Shown in pieces: positions 1 to 8,084 of a stretch of DNA of 64,000 nt. The notes beneath the pieces were generated by a model, which was given only the letters and a program-made list of their open reading frames with translations, had not been told where the DNA came from and did not search any database. Made by a program: the position numbers and the translations under genes. Origin of the DNA: Arthrobacter sp. S39 (lineage in GTDB: Bacteria > Actinomycetota > Actinomycetes > Actinomycetales > Micrococcaceae). Each line of letters begins with the position of its first letter. Within the stretch, counting starts at the first letter, position 1. The stretch covers positions 99,247-163,246 of the forward strand of contig NZ_SIHX01000010.1 of assembly GCF_004320525.1 (NCBI RefSeq), given 5' to 3'.

Positions 1-2
1 AC

Positions 3-1061
3 AGCCGTAAGCCGGTGGGGATCGTCGCGGCCATCACGCCGTTTAATGATCCACTAAACCTCGTGGCACACAAGCTGGGCCCGGCCATCATCGGAGGCAA
101 CGGCGTCGTGCTTAAGCCTTCCGGCCGTACCCCGCTGTCCGGGCTGGCACTGGTCCAACTGTTGCTTGAAGCGGGTGTTCCGTCGGGACGTATTGCAGCG
201 ATCGTGGCCGGTCCGGGCGTTTCCGAAGCACTGGTGACGGACCCGCAGGTGGATCTGATCTCCTTCACCGGCGGTCCCCAGACCGCGGACCGCATTGCCG
301 CCGCCGCAGGCGCCAAGAAGATCATTTCGGAACTCGGCGGCAACAACGCCACCATTGTGTGCCCGGACGCTGACGCCGTCCAGGCAGCCAAGGCGATTGT
401 GGCCGGAGCGTTCGGTGTTGCAGGCCAGAACTGCCTGTCCGTGCAGCGGGTCTACGTTCACATCTCGCTCTTCGACCAGGTCCTCGAACACGTCACCGCC
501 GGCACCAAGGCACTCAGGACCGGGTCGAAGCTCGACCGGAACACCGACGTCGGACCACTCATTTCGGAGGACGAGGCCCGGCGGGTCGAGGAATGGGTGG
601 AGGAAGCGAACGCTGCCGGCGCCACTGTGCACGCCGGAGGCAAACGCACTAACGCTTACTACGAACCCACCGTCCTGACCGACGTGCCGTCGGAATGCCG
701 GGTGATCCGGGACGAAGTGTTCGGGCCAGTCGTCAGCATCCTGCCGTTCATCGAAGCCCAGGACGCCATTTTTGCGGCCAACAGCTCCGAATACGGTCTC
801 CAGGCGGGTGTGTTCACACAATCCATCGACCTTGCCATGGCCATCGCCGACCGGCTGCACGTGGGCGCCGTTGTCATCAATGAAACCAGCGACGTCCGCA
901 TTGATTCCATGCCGTTCGGCGGATTCAAGAAGTCCGGCGTGGGGCGCGAAGGCGTCAAGTATGCCGTCCTGGAGATGACCGAACCGAAGAACACCATCAT
1001 CAACCTCGGAGAGCCGGCCCGCCGGCCGCAACCGGGCTGGCTGACAGAACGGACACCATGA
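3..1061 (+). CDS. Aldehyde dehydrogenase family protein (5' end outside window)
   Basis: This is the C-terminal two thirds of an NAD(P)-dependent aldehyde dehydrogenase, which oxidises an aldehyde to the acid. The frame is open from base 3, so the true start lies upstream. Visible family landmarks are the ITPFNDPLNLVAHK cofactor-pocket segment, the SELGG motif with the general-base glutamate, the catalytic cysteine in AGQNCLSVQRV, and the C-terminal FGGFKKSGVGREG loop. The stop overlaps the next gene by four bases (ATGA), so the two are probably translationally coupled. The substrate cannot be read from the sequence; the neighbours suggest a hydroxy- or dicarboxylic-acid route. Confidence 0.9.
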   Translation, partial: SRKPVGIVAAITPFNDPLNLVAHKLGPAIIGGNGVVLKPSGRTPLSGLALVQLLLEAGVPSGRIAAIVAGPGVSEALVTDPQVDLISFTGGPQTADRIAAAAGAKKIISELGGNNATIVCPDADAVQAAKAIVAGAFGVAGQNCLSVQRVYVHISLFDQVLEHVTAGTKALRTGSKLDRNTDVGPLISEDEARRVEEWVEEANAAGATVHAGGKRTNAYYEPTVLTDVPSECRVIRDEVFGPVVSILPFIEAQDAIFAANSSEYGLQAGVFTQSIDLAMAIADRLHVGAVVINETSDVRIDSMPFGGFKKSGVGREGVKYAVLEMTEPKNTIINLGEPARRPQPGWLTERTP

Positions 1062-2155
1062 GCAGGCACAGCATTGCAGTCATCGCAGGTGATGGCATCG
1101 GGAATGAAGTTGTTCCCGCCGCTATCGAATGCCTCCAGCGGATCGCAGGGGTGCACGCCCTGAACCTGGAGTTCGCACACTTCGACTGGGGATCCGGCTA
1201 CTACGGCCGCCACGGACGGATGATGCCCGTTGACGGACTCGAGCAGCTGGCCAAGCATGACGCCATCTTCCTGGGCGCCGTAGGCTCACCGGAAGTCTCG
1301 GACGCGGAATCCCTCTGGGGGTTGCTGATCCCCATTCGCCGTGAGTTCCAGCAGTACATCAACCTGCGTCCGGTCAAAACCCTCGACGGCGTCGCATCAC
1401 CTCTTGCGGCCAAACATCCGATCGATCTGCTCATCGTCCGGGAAAACAACGAAGGGGAGTATTCGGAGGTCGGCGGCCGGATGTACCGCGGGCTGCCGCA
1501 GGAGAGTGCGGTGCAGGAAACGATCTTCACCCGGCTGGGTGTTTCGCGGGCGGCACATTTCGCGTCGGTTCTGGCGGCTTCCCGACGCGGACACCTGACC
1601 TCCGCCACGAAGAGCAACGGTATTGTGCACACCATGCCCTTCTGGGACGAGATCGTCGAGGAGACGGTGCGTGAATATCCCGGCGTCACCCTGACCAGCG
1701 AACTGGTGGATGCCCTGGCCGCGCACCTCGTCCTGAAGCCCTGGACTTTTGACGTCATTGTGGCGTCCAACCTGTTCGGTGACATTCTCTCGGACCTGGG
1801 CAGCTCCGTGACCGGCTCGATCGGCCTGGCTCCCAGCGCCAACCTCAACCCTGAGGGCAACTTTCCATCCCTCTTCGAGCCGGTCCACGGTTCGGCCCCG
1901 GACATCGCCGGCAAAGGCGTGGCAAACCCGGTAGGCCAGATCTGGTCCGGTGCAATGATGCTGGAGCACCTCGGCCATCCGGAAGCGGCGGCCCACCTCC
2001 AGGCCGCGTTTGAGTCTGCGCTGCGGGACGGCGTCGGCACCCGGGATGTTGGGGGCACGTCGTCGACGTCGGAGTTCACTGCCGCAGTCCTGACGGCCAT
2101 TGACGCCCTGTCCGCCAACTACACGCTCAGCCCCGGCGGAGTGGCGGCGTCGTGA
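1058..2155 (+). CDS. Isocitrate/isopropylmalate dehydrogenase family protein, tartrate/D-malate dehydrogenase-like
   Basis: This is a 365-residue NAD-dependent beta-decarboxylating dehydrogenase. The VRENNEGEYSEVGGRMYRG segment, the TKSNGI segment and the terminal GSAPDIAGKGVANPVGQIWS signature are typical of this family. The RENxEGEYSxVGGRM form matches tartrate dehydrogenase/D-malate dehydrogenase better than LeuB or Icd. It overlaps both neighbours by four bases (ATGA, then GTGA), so it sits in a tight operon with an aldehyde dehydrogenase and a 2-hydroxyacid dehydrogenase. A role in tartrate or D-malate breakdown is inferred; a 3-isopropylmalate-like activity on another 2-hydroxy diacid is possible. 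Confidence 0.85.
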   Translation: MSRHSIAVIAGDGIGNEVVPAAIECLQRIAGVHALNLEFAHFDWGSGYYGRHGRMMPVDGLEQLAKHDAIFLGAVGSPEVSDAESLWGLLIPIRREFQQYINLRPVKTLDGVASPLAAKHPIDLLIVRENNEGEYSEVGGRMYRGLPQESAVQETIFTRLGVSRAAHFASVLAASRRGHLTSATKSNGIVHTMPFWDEIVEETVREYPGVTLTSELVDALAAHLVLKPWTFDVIVASNLFGDILSDLGSSVTGSIGLAPSANLNPEGNFPSLFEPVHGSAPDIAGKGVANPVGQIWSGAMMLEHLGHPEAAAHLQAAFESALRDGVGTRDVGGTSSTSEFTAAVLTAIDALSANYTLSPGGVAAS

Positions 2156-3135
2156 CTGACGCTGCAGGACGCAGGCGGCCGGTCGTCGCAGCGCTATACC
2201 GCGAGGCTCTGCCGCCCCGGCTTTCCGAGATCGAGGAATTGGCTGAAGTCAGACTGACCAAGGCAGACGGTCTGGCGAACGCGATGGACGGCGCCGACGT
2301 GCTCTACCAGTGGCACTCCTTCTCGCCCGCGCTCAAGGAGAACTGGGGTGCGGCCTCCTCACTGAAGTGGATCCATGTCTCGGCGGCCGGCGTGAGCCAG
2401 TTGCTTTTTGACGAGCTGATCCGCAGTGATGTGACCTACACGAACTCACGTGGAGTCCTCAGCACGGCCATCGCTGAATTCGCGCTCGGCTTTGCGCTGG
2501 ACATGGCCAAGGACACGCAGGGTTCATACAGGCTGCAGCACCAACAGCGCTGGCAGCACCGCGTCACTCGCAAGATCCAGGGTCAAAGCGCCCTGGTGGT
2601 TGGCACTGGATCCATTGGACGGGAAATAGCCCGGCTCTTCCGCGCCGTGGGTATGGAGGTCAGCGGGGCTGGCCGAACCAGCCGCCCTGGTGGTGAGGAT
2701 TTCGATTGGATCTACTCCTCCGAGGACCTGGCAAGCTTCGTCCACGGATACGACTACGTTGTGCTTGCGGCACCTCTGACCGCCGACACCCGGGGATTGG
2801 TCAATGCCAAGGTCCTTGGAGCGATGAGCTCCTCTGCACACTTGATCAACGTCGGGCGTGGGGAACTCATTGACACTGACGCCCTGGCCGCAGCATTGGC
2901 TTCGGGGGCCCTGGCCGGCGCTGCCCTTGATGTTGTCCACCCCGAGCCTTTGCCAGTGGGGCACCCTCTCTGGAGCATGGACAACGTGATCATCACGCCG
3001 CATATGAGCGGTGACACCGAAGAGTACCTGGATGACCTCGGCAAACTTTTCGTGGACAACCTGAAGCGCTACTGCAACAGCCAGTCACTGCAGAACGTGG
3101 TGGATAAAAACCTCGGGTTCGTCCCGGTTCCCTGA
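2152..3135 (+). CDS. D-2-hydroxyacid dehydrogenase family protein
   Basis: This is a 327-residue NAD(P)-dependent D-2-hydroxyacid dehydrogenase that would interconvert a 2-keto acid and a D-2-hydroxy acid. The Rossmann motif GTGSIGREIARLF, the catalytic arginine region INVGRGELIDTDAL and the catalytic histidine in ITPHMSG are present. The GTG start overlaps the preceding stop by four bases. It is the third gene of the operon with the aldehyde dehydrogenase and tartrate-type dehydrogenase. The physiological substrate is not determined by sequence. Confidence 0.85.
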   Translation: MTDAAGRRRPVVAALYREALPPRLSEIEELAEVRLTKADGLANAMDGADVLYQWHSFSPALKENWGAASSLKWIHVSAAGVSQLLFDELIRSDVTYTNSRGVLSTAIAEFALGFALDMAKDTQGSYRLQHQQRWQHRVTRKIQGQSALVVGTGSIGREIARLFRAVGMEVSGAGRTSRPGGEDFDWIYSSEDLASFVHGYDYVVLAAPLTADTRGLVNAKVLGAMSSSAHLINVGRGELIDTDALAAALASGALAGAALDVVHPEPLPVGHPLWSMDNVIITPHMSGDTEEYLDDLGKLFVDNLKRYCNSQSLQNVVDKNLGFVPVP

Positions 3136-3165
3136 CTCCGCACTGATACGCCTAAGGAACAAGCC

Positions 3166-3376
3166 ATGACCACGTCGACGCCGACGCTCACGCTGACCGC
3201 CATCAACCACTTCATCAACGGTGCCGAGAGCGCCGGCGAGGGCACCCGCACCCAGCCCGTTTACAACCCGGCCACCGGCAAGGTCAGCGCTGAGTTGCGG
3301 CTGGCCAACCGGGCCGACCTGGACGCCACCGTCGCCGCTGCCCGCGCCGCCGCCGATTCCTGGGGCGACATCTCCC
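3166..3376 (+). pseudogene. Truncated methylmalonate-semialdehyde dehydrogenase (N-terminal fragment)
   Basis: The first ~70 residues match the N-terminus of a CoA-acylating methylmalonate-semialdehyde dehydrogenase: an INHFINGAES start, VYNPATGKV, then AARAAADSWGDISLA. After about position 3376 the homology stops abruptly and the frame runs through unrelated sequence to a stop at 3495. A full family member is about 500 residues. The start is an ATG 30 bases after the preceding dehydrogenase. The break looks like a deletion or recombination scar joining this operon to the gene-poor stretch that follows. Confidence 0.8.
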
Positions 3377-3463
3377 TAGCCCTTTGCCACGCTGCCGGAG
3401 ACGGACTTCAGCCTCAATTTCGGCGGGAAAGGTTCGGGGCGCATTCCGACACATGGTGTTCTT

Positions 3464-3489
3464 CCCGGACCATGAGAGTCCGGGGAGTT
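3464..3489 (+). terminator. Hairpin with short T run after truncated dehydrogenase
   Basis: CCCGGAC (3464-3470) pairs perfectly with GTCCGGG (3478-3484) around a 7-base loop and is followed by GAGTTTT. It is a plausible weak rho-independent terminator for the operon upstream. Confidence 0.4.
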
Positions 3490-3673
3490 TTCTGAGTTTG
3501 TGACGCCCTGGTTGTCGGCCGGCATCAGGTTATAGCGGCATGCGAGACGCCAAAATCCTGCGGGTTTCTACCAGGTCGGGTGCTAAGGAAGGGAACGAGC
3601 CGTCCTGGCTGACGCAATCCGCCATAGGGGCATGGGAGCATTTTGCAACGAAAGACGCTCCCCGAACACGACT

Positions 3674-3703
3674 ATTGTCAACAATTTACAATAGTGCTAG
3701 ATT
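3674..3703 (+). promoter_or_regulatory. Promoter overlapped by an ATTGT/ACAAT palindrome (GntR-like operator)
   Basis: TTGTCA (3675-3680), 17 bases, then TAGATT (3698-3703) form a good sigma-70-type promoter. The -35 side is covered by ATTGTCAACAATTTACAAT, which contains the palindrome ATTGT-N2-ACAAT followed by a second ACAAT half. This resembles operators of FCD-type GntR repressors, but no GntR gene is in the window. The next ORF is the 30-codon gene at 3747. Confidence 0.55.
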
Positions 3704-3746
3704 TGAAGGCACAGACCCCTACCGCCACGAAGGAGTTGCAAGCCCA

Positions 3747-3839
3747 ATGAACAAAGGTATGCCGGCGGAGCAAGCGTCGCCCCTGCTTTTCGTCTGCGAG
3801 GATGATTGCGAGTTCTGCACCGGCCCGGAAACGGACTAG
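3747..3839 (+). CDS. Micro-ORF, 30 residues, with a C-X3-C-X2-C motif
   Basis: An ATG ORF of 30 codons follows the promoter at 3675-3703. AAGGAG (3730-3735) lies 11 bases upstream of the ATG, longer than usual. Its C-terminal half is acidic and has cysteines at 17, 21 and 24 (C-X3-C-X2-C spacing). That spacing equals the radical-SAM cluster motif, but the peptide is far too short to be such an enzyme. It may be a true small peptide, a leader peptide, or the leftover head of a deleted gene. I do not recognise a family. Confidence 0.3.
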   Translation: MNKGMPAEQASPLLFVCEDDCEFCTGPETD

Positions 3840-4117
3840 TACTAAAGCGCGTTCATGGGCGTCTCCGCGTGGTTGCTGCTCAGGTCGCGGCGGACAGGGC
3901 GTCCGGGCATCCCATCAACGGTTCTCGAAACTCCAGCCTGTACAACGGGCTGCTGTCACGAATTTTGAAAAGGATTAGTGTAGTCATGCACCGTGCTTTC
4001 CCGTCTTTGGCAGGCGGGTCCCTCCGAAACTGGGCGGAGGCGGAAGGCCAGCGATGCGGTGGCCACCCACGTTCGGGAGGCTGAGAACACGACCTGCCGG
4101 AATTGGCACGGACGTGC

Positions 4118-4414
4118 TTAGAATCCGACGTAGACATGCTCCAGATGCTTGACCGTTGGAGAGGTGGCAAAATAGGGTCCCGCGAGCCCGCGCCAGCGGA
4201 GAAATGCCGCTGATTCACGGAAGCGGACGGTGTGGTCCTCGACTGTGGCCCAGCCGACGGTCATGGTGTACTCGTTCGGAGTTTCCACGGATCGGTCCAG
4301 GCGCAGGCTCAACGCGCCCTCCGCACGAAAGAGGGGTGTAGCTTTGACGACGGCCGCCTCGAAATCCACTTCCGAGCCGGATGTGATGAGAATAGTCGCC
4401 TGTTCAAGAATCAT
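4118..4414 (-). CDS. Antibiotic biosynthesis monooxygenase (ABM) domain protein
   Basis: This is a 98-residue single-domain dimeric alpha/beta-barrel protein of the ABM/quinol-monooxygenase superfamily. The family pattern is clear: an MILEQATILI first strand, ALSLRLDRSVETPNEYTMTVGWATVEDHTVRFRES across the middle strands and helix, and a terminal FATSPTVKHLEHV. I start at the ATG for MILEQ because the family begins there; an upstream GTG would add 12 unrelated residues. Members act on quinones, polyphenols or have no known activity. It stands alone between the scar and the next promoter. Confidence 0.75.
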   Translation of the reverse strand: MILEQATILITSGSEVDFEAAVVKATPLFRAEGALSLRLDRSVETPNEYTMTVGWATVEDHTVRFRESAAFLRWRGLAGPYFATSPTVKHLEHVYVGF

Positions 4415-4509
4415 TCGAAATTGCCTGTCGCTGCGGTGGTTGTCTGGCACGCTTAGGGTCGATCATAGGGTGCGCGTCAGGATGGTCCAACGTTGATGGC
4501 GGGGGTCTA

Positions 4510-4537
4510 TTGACTTAGTTCGGTACGGTGCTAGATT
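4510..4537 (+). promoter_or_regulatory. Promoter for the MHS-type transporter
   Basis: TTGACT (4510-4515), 16 bases, TAGATT (4532-4537). The -10 region shares an identical ten-base word GTGCTAGATT with the promoter at 3675-3703. The transporter ATG follows about 90 bases downstream, leaving a moderate 5' leader. Confidence 0.6.
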
Positions 4538-4629
4538 GCGGCTATCGGGCTACGCCCGTGGGGGATCGACGCCCCGAGTCTACGGTGCCAGCCGCCAATC
4601 CGGGGCCTTCCAGACGGAGGCACGACGCT

Positions 4630-6030
4630 ATGAGTTCCGGCCCCGCACCGCACCTTGACAGGGGTTCCACTGATCCCGAATATGCTGCCAATCTTCGCCG
4701 GGCCACATTCGCGTCGAGCGTCGGCAGCGCCTTGGAATACTACGATTTCGCCCTTTACGGCCTCGCGTCTGCCCTCATCTTCAGCAAGGTGTTCTTTTCC
4801 AACCTTGATCCGGCCACCGGCACCGTGGCCAGCTTTGCCACGTTCGGCGTTGCCTTTGTGGCCCGGCCGCTGGGCGGTCTTTTCTTCGGCACTGTTGGCG
4901 ACAGGCTTGGCCGTAAGTGGGTTCTGGTGGCAACCATCCTGCTCATGGGCGGTGCCTCCACGCTGGTCGGCGCCCTGCCGACGTATGAGCAGGTTGGTCT
5001 GTGGGCTCCCGCGTTATTGGTGCTTATGCGACTTCTGCAGGGGTTCGGCGCGGGAGCGGAGCAGGCCGGCGCGACAGTGCTGATGGCAGAATACGCGCCC
5101 GTCCGGCGTCGCGGCTTCTTCGCTGCCCTGCCGTTCATCGGCATCCAGGCCGGAACGCTGCTTGCAGCCGGCGTGTTCATCTACCTGGGTACCCTGCCAA
5201 GCGACGTACTGCTGTCGGGGGTATGGCGGATTCCCTTTTTGGCCTCGATTCTGCTGATCGCCATCGCCCTCTTCATCAGGCTCCGCCTGAGGGAGAGCCC
5301 CACCTTCATCGTGCTCGAAGAGCAGGAGCAGATTGCCCGGAGTCCGTTGCGGGAGGTTTTCAGCCGGTCCCTGCCAAACGTGTTCCGCGGCATCGGCCTC
5401 CGGATGGCAGAGAACGGCGGTTCCTACCTTTTCAACACGCTGGCCGTCAGCTTTGTTGTCACCACTGTTGGTGTCGGCGCCTGGATCGGTCCGCTTGCCG
5501 TAGCGGTCGGTTCGCTCGTCGGCATGATCTCGGTCCCATGGGCCGGTGCCATGTCGGACCGCTTCGGACGGATTCCTGTCTACCGCTTCGGGGCCGGTGT
5601 CCTGTTGGTGCTGGCCTACCCCGGCTGGTGGCTGCTCTCGCTGGGGAATCCCGTCGTCATTATCCTTGTCATCGCCGTTGCCATCGGGTTTGGGGTGAAC
5701 ACTATGCTGGGCTCCCAGTGCGCTCTGTTGCCAGAACTTTTTGGCAATCGGCACCGCTATATTGGTGTGGCCACGGCGCGTGAGTTCAGCGCGGTGCTCG
5801 CGGGTGGGCTCGCCCCGGTGGCGGGTGCCTGGTTGATCAGCATAAGCGGCGGAGCGTGGTGGCCGGTGGCCACGTACATGTTTGTGCTGTCCGTCATCAC
5901 GTTCATCACCACGTTTTTTGTGCCCGAAACCCGCGGCCGCGACCTGACACTGATCGAGGACGCCTCACGGGACACAGAGGATCAGGTCAGCCTCCGGCCA
6001 ACGGCGACCAGCCCCCGCAGGCGTGATTAG
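4630..6030 (+). CDS. MFS transporter, metabolite:H+ symporter (MHS) type
   Basis: This is a 466-residue membrane permease with about 12 hydrophobic segments. The MHS hallmarks are LEYYDFALYG in the first segment and the GDRLGRK loop (residues 90-96) between segments 2 and 3. Another is the LLQGFGAGAEQAGATVLMAE segment near residue 140. MHS members carry shikimate, alpha-ketoglutarate, citrate or similar acids by proton symport. I choose the ATG at 4630 because GGAGG precedes it by 9 bases; a longer GTG start at 4528 would fall inside the promoter's -10 region. It converges on the FAH-family gene, overlapping it by four bases. A C4-C6 acid substrate fits the neighbours. Confidence 0.9.
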   Translation: MSSGPAPHLDRGSTDPEYAANLRRATFASSVGSALEYYDFALYGLASALIFSKVFFSNLDPATGTVASFATFGVAFVARPLGGLFFGTVGDRLGRKWVLVATILLMGGASTLVGALPTYEQVGLWAPALLVLMRLLQGFGAGAEQAGATVLMAEYAPVRRRGFFAALPFIGIQAGTLLAAGVFIYLGTLPSDVLLSGVWRIPFLASILLIAIALFIRLRLRESPTFIVLEEQEQIARSPLREVFSRSLPNVFRGIGLRMAENGGSYLFNTLAVSFVVTTVGVGAWIGPLAVAVGSLVGMISVPWAGAMSDRFGRIPVYRFGAGVLLVLAYPGWWLLSLGNPVVIILVIAVAIGFGVNTMLGSQCALLPELFGNRHRYIGVATAREFSAVLAGGLAPVAGAWLISISGGAWWPVATYMFVLSVITFITTFFVPETRGRDLTLIEDASRDTEDQVSLRPTATSPRRRD

Positions 6031-6764
6031 CCAATGGTGTTCGTCAGGGTTCCGATGCCGCCGAGGACGACGTCGACACGGTCACCGGGCTGCACTTCGA
6101 CTGCTGTCCCGGGAGCGCCTGTCATAACGACATCGCCCGGTTCAAGGGTCAACCAGGACGTGACGTAGACGAGGCATTCGGTGACCGAAGACGGAAGATT
6201 AAAGGAACCTGACTTGGCCCGGACCACGCCGTTGACGCACACGTCGATTCCCACGAGGTCCGGGTCCGGGATCGCCGTTTCGATCCATGGACCCAGCGGC
6301 GTGTAGTTGCCGCCGGCTTTGCCTTGGAAATTCCGTTCGTCCACTGCACCCTGGTCCACGTTGGTGACGTCGTTGACGCAGGTATAGCCGAGGACGTGCT
6401 CCAGCGCGTTCCCGGCTGTCAGTTCCGTCGCGCTTTTTCCAATCACGACGGCGAGCTCGCCTTCGACGTTGACGGCACCGCGGCCGCGGGCCGCCGCTAC
6501 CTGGTCCCCTGGGGCGGCCACGGTATGTACCGACTTGTGCCACGCCTGGATGGGCAGGGGATGGTTGTTGAGCGTGCGGTTGTGCGCAATGCCCAGCACG
6601 ACGGCGGGCCGGACGGGAGCGAGGAAAACCGCCTCGGCGTCAGGTGTCGTGCCCCCGGTGTACGTGGGGGGACTGACGAACGGGTCAACGATGTGGTCCC
6701 AGTTGCCGTTGCGCTCCACGGCATGTTGTGGGCCTTCGGCAGTCTTGAGTCTTGCAATGCGCAT
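6027..6764 (-). CDS. Fumarylacetoacetate hydrolase (FAH) family protein
   Basis: This is a 245-residue FAH-fold enzyme. The metal-binding framework is visible in EGELAVVIGKSA, GYTCVNDVTNVD and the terminal MTGAPG loop. The family includes C-C bond hydrolases, decarboxylases and hydratases acting on 2,4-diketo acids or 2-hydroxymuconate-type products. It is the last gene of a leftward set with a small protein, a 2-hydroxyacid dehydrogenase and a cyclase-family hydrolase, all divergent from the IclR regulator. The exact reaction is undetermined. Confidence 0.85.
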   Translation of the reverse strand: MRIARLKTAEGPQHAVERNGNWDHIVDPFVSPPTYTGGTTPDAEAVFLAPVRPAVVLGIAHNRTLNNHPLPIQAWHKSVHTVAAPGDQVAAARGRGAVNVEGELAVVIGKSATELTAGNALEHVLGYTCVNDVTNVDQGAVDERNFQGKAGGNYTPLGPWIETAIPDPDLVGIDVCVNGVVRAKSGSFNLPSSVTECLVYVTSWLTLEPGDVVMTGAPGTAVEVQPGDRVDVVLGGIGTLTNTIG

Positions 6765-6821
6765 GGCGCTCCTTGGGGTGGCGGCTGTAGTGGTGCTGCG
6801 GATGACGGGGGAGCCTGCGGG

Positions 6822-7031
6822 TCAGGCTTTCTCGTGGATGTAGCCGAAGGGGACGTCGTGGGTCAGCTCGAGTGTGAAGCGGCCGGGGGCGTGTTTGGTC
6901 ACGAGGATCCCTCCGGCGCCGCCGGCGAGGGCCACGGCCTGGAGCTTCCGGACTCCTGAGTCCAGGGCATGATCCATGTCGCTGGCACGCCTGACAATAA
7001 CCTGCAATTTCCTGAGTGGGTTCTGGGTCAC
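6822..7031 (-). CDS. Small conserved protein with GILVT...DVPFG core (paralogue of 37775-37990)
   Basis: This is a 69-residue soluble protein of unknown function. The GTG start is preceded by a purine-rich AAGAGAAAA stretch. Its C-terminal half carries GGILVTKH, then T-x-E-L-T-H, then DVPFGYIHE. The same pattern (GILVTQH...SRDVPFGQ) occurs in the 71-residue protein at 37775-37990, so these are two members of one small-protein family. It sits between a 2-hydroxyacid dehydrogenase and the FAH gene in the same direction. No catalytic motif is visible. Confidence 0.6.
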   Translation of the reverse strand: MTQNPLRKLQVIVRRASDMDHALDSGVRKLQAVALAGGAGGILVTKHAPGRFTLELTHDVPFGYIHEKA

Positions 7032-7061
7032 TTTTTTCTCTTTCTTGTGTGCGGTGGCGGG

Positions 7062-8084
7062 CTAGCCGGCGTGCAGCAAAAGCCGGTCCTTGAAGACTGC
7101 CGAGTCCAGGACTTCGCGGTTGATCACGAATTTCGGCGGCCGCCCGTTAGCGACGTCCACGATGGCCCGTACACAACTGCCGCCGTTGCCGAGGGACATT
7201 TCGTCGGTCCAGGAGAGGCAGTGCGGCGAAAGGGTTACGTTGTCCAGGCCAAGGAGCGCATTGTTGACGGGCTCTTCTTCAAAGACGTCCAGCCCGGCAC
7301 CGGCGATGCTTCCGCCGGCAAGCGCCGCAATGAGGTCAGGTTCATTGATAATGGGTCCGCGTGCCATGTTGATGACGACCGCCGTGGGCTTCATGCGCGC
7401 CAGGATGCCGGCGTTGACGATGTGCCTGGTCTGGTCCGTCAGGACTGCCATAACAATCAGCGCGTCACAGCAGGCCGCCACATCTTTGAGTTCCATGAGT
7501 TCCACGCCGAGTTCGGCGGCGCGTTCCGGCGGGCAAAAAGGATCGTAGCCCACACACCGGACGCCAAACGGGGCCAGCAGCCGGATCAGTTCGCCGCCGG
7601 TGTTTCCGACGCCGAGAAGGCCGACGGTCTTTCCCGTCAGGCCGGTGCCCATGAAGTTCTCACGCAGGTCCCACCGCTGGTCCCGGACCAGCCGGTCCTT
7701 CGTCACGGTGTGGTGCATGACTGACAGGAGCATCGACAGCGTGGCGGTGGCCACCGGGCCGCGGGCGCCGTCGGGGGTAATCGTGGCGACTGTGCCGGCC
7801 GCTGAACAGGCAGCGAGGTCGACGGCGTCGTACCCGACACCGAACCGGGCCAGGATCAGCGGAGGATTGGAAACCCCGGCGAAGGACTCCGCTGTAACGG
7901 CCGGAGCGGCGTAGAGGATGGCGTCGTACCTCTCCATCTGCGCCGGCGTGAGGGCCTGGGCTCTGTCCTGCATGTACTCCCACTCCAGGCCGGCCGCATC
8001 GAGCCCGGCCAGGCCGATATCGCCCCAGACGTTGCGCCCTGTGGCATCGAGAAAATCGGAAGAAATTCCTACTGTGAACGTCAT
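7062..8084 (-). CDS. D-2-hydroxyacid dehydrogenase family protein
   Basis: This is a 340-residue NAD(P)-dependent dehydrogenase. The Rossmann motif VGLLGVGNTGGELIRLL, the INMARGPIINEPDL arginine loop, the DVFEEEPV glutamate segment and the catalytic histidine in SPHCLSWTDE are all present. The ATG immediately follows the stop of the upstream cyclase-family gene, so they are co-transcribed. It is only distantly similar to the dehydrogenase at 2152-3135. The likely role is reduction or oxidation of a 2-keto/2-hydroxy acid in the IclR-linked pathway. Confidence 0.85.
   Translation of the reverse strand: MTFTVGISSDFLDATGRNVWGDIGLAGLDAAGLEWEYMQDRAQALTPAQMERYDAILYAAPAVTAESFAGVSNPPLILARFGVGYDAVDLAACSAAGTVATITPDGARGPVATATLSMLLSVMHHTVTKDRLVRDQRWDLRENFMGTGLTGKTVGLLGVGNTGGELIRLLAPFGVRCVGYDPFCPPERAAELGVELMELKDVAACCDALIVMAVLTDQTRHIVNAGILARMKPTAVVINMARGPIINEPDLIAALAGGSIAGAGLDVFEEEPVNNALLGLDNVTLSPHCLSWTDEMSLGNGGSCVRAIVDVANGRPPKFVINREVLDSAVFKDRLLLHAG

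Larger units (their letters stand above)
3377..4117. other. Gene-poor recombination scar downstream of the truncated dehydrogenase
   Basis: Apart from a weak hairpin (3464-3489), a promoter/operator (3674-3703) and a 30-codon ORF (3747-3839), I see no supportable gene here. The frames are short, overlap each other and show no recognisable family. The block follows a truncated gene and has no coherent coding signal, consistent with a deletion joint or decayed insertion. Confidence 0.5.

Noticed and set aside
3747..3839. Radical-SAM enzyme from the C-X3-C-X2-C spacing
   Set aside because: The peptide is only 30 residues, lacks the usual aromatic before the third cysteine's partner context and has no barrel.
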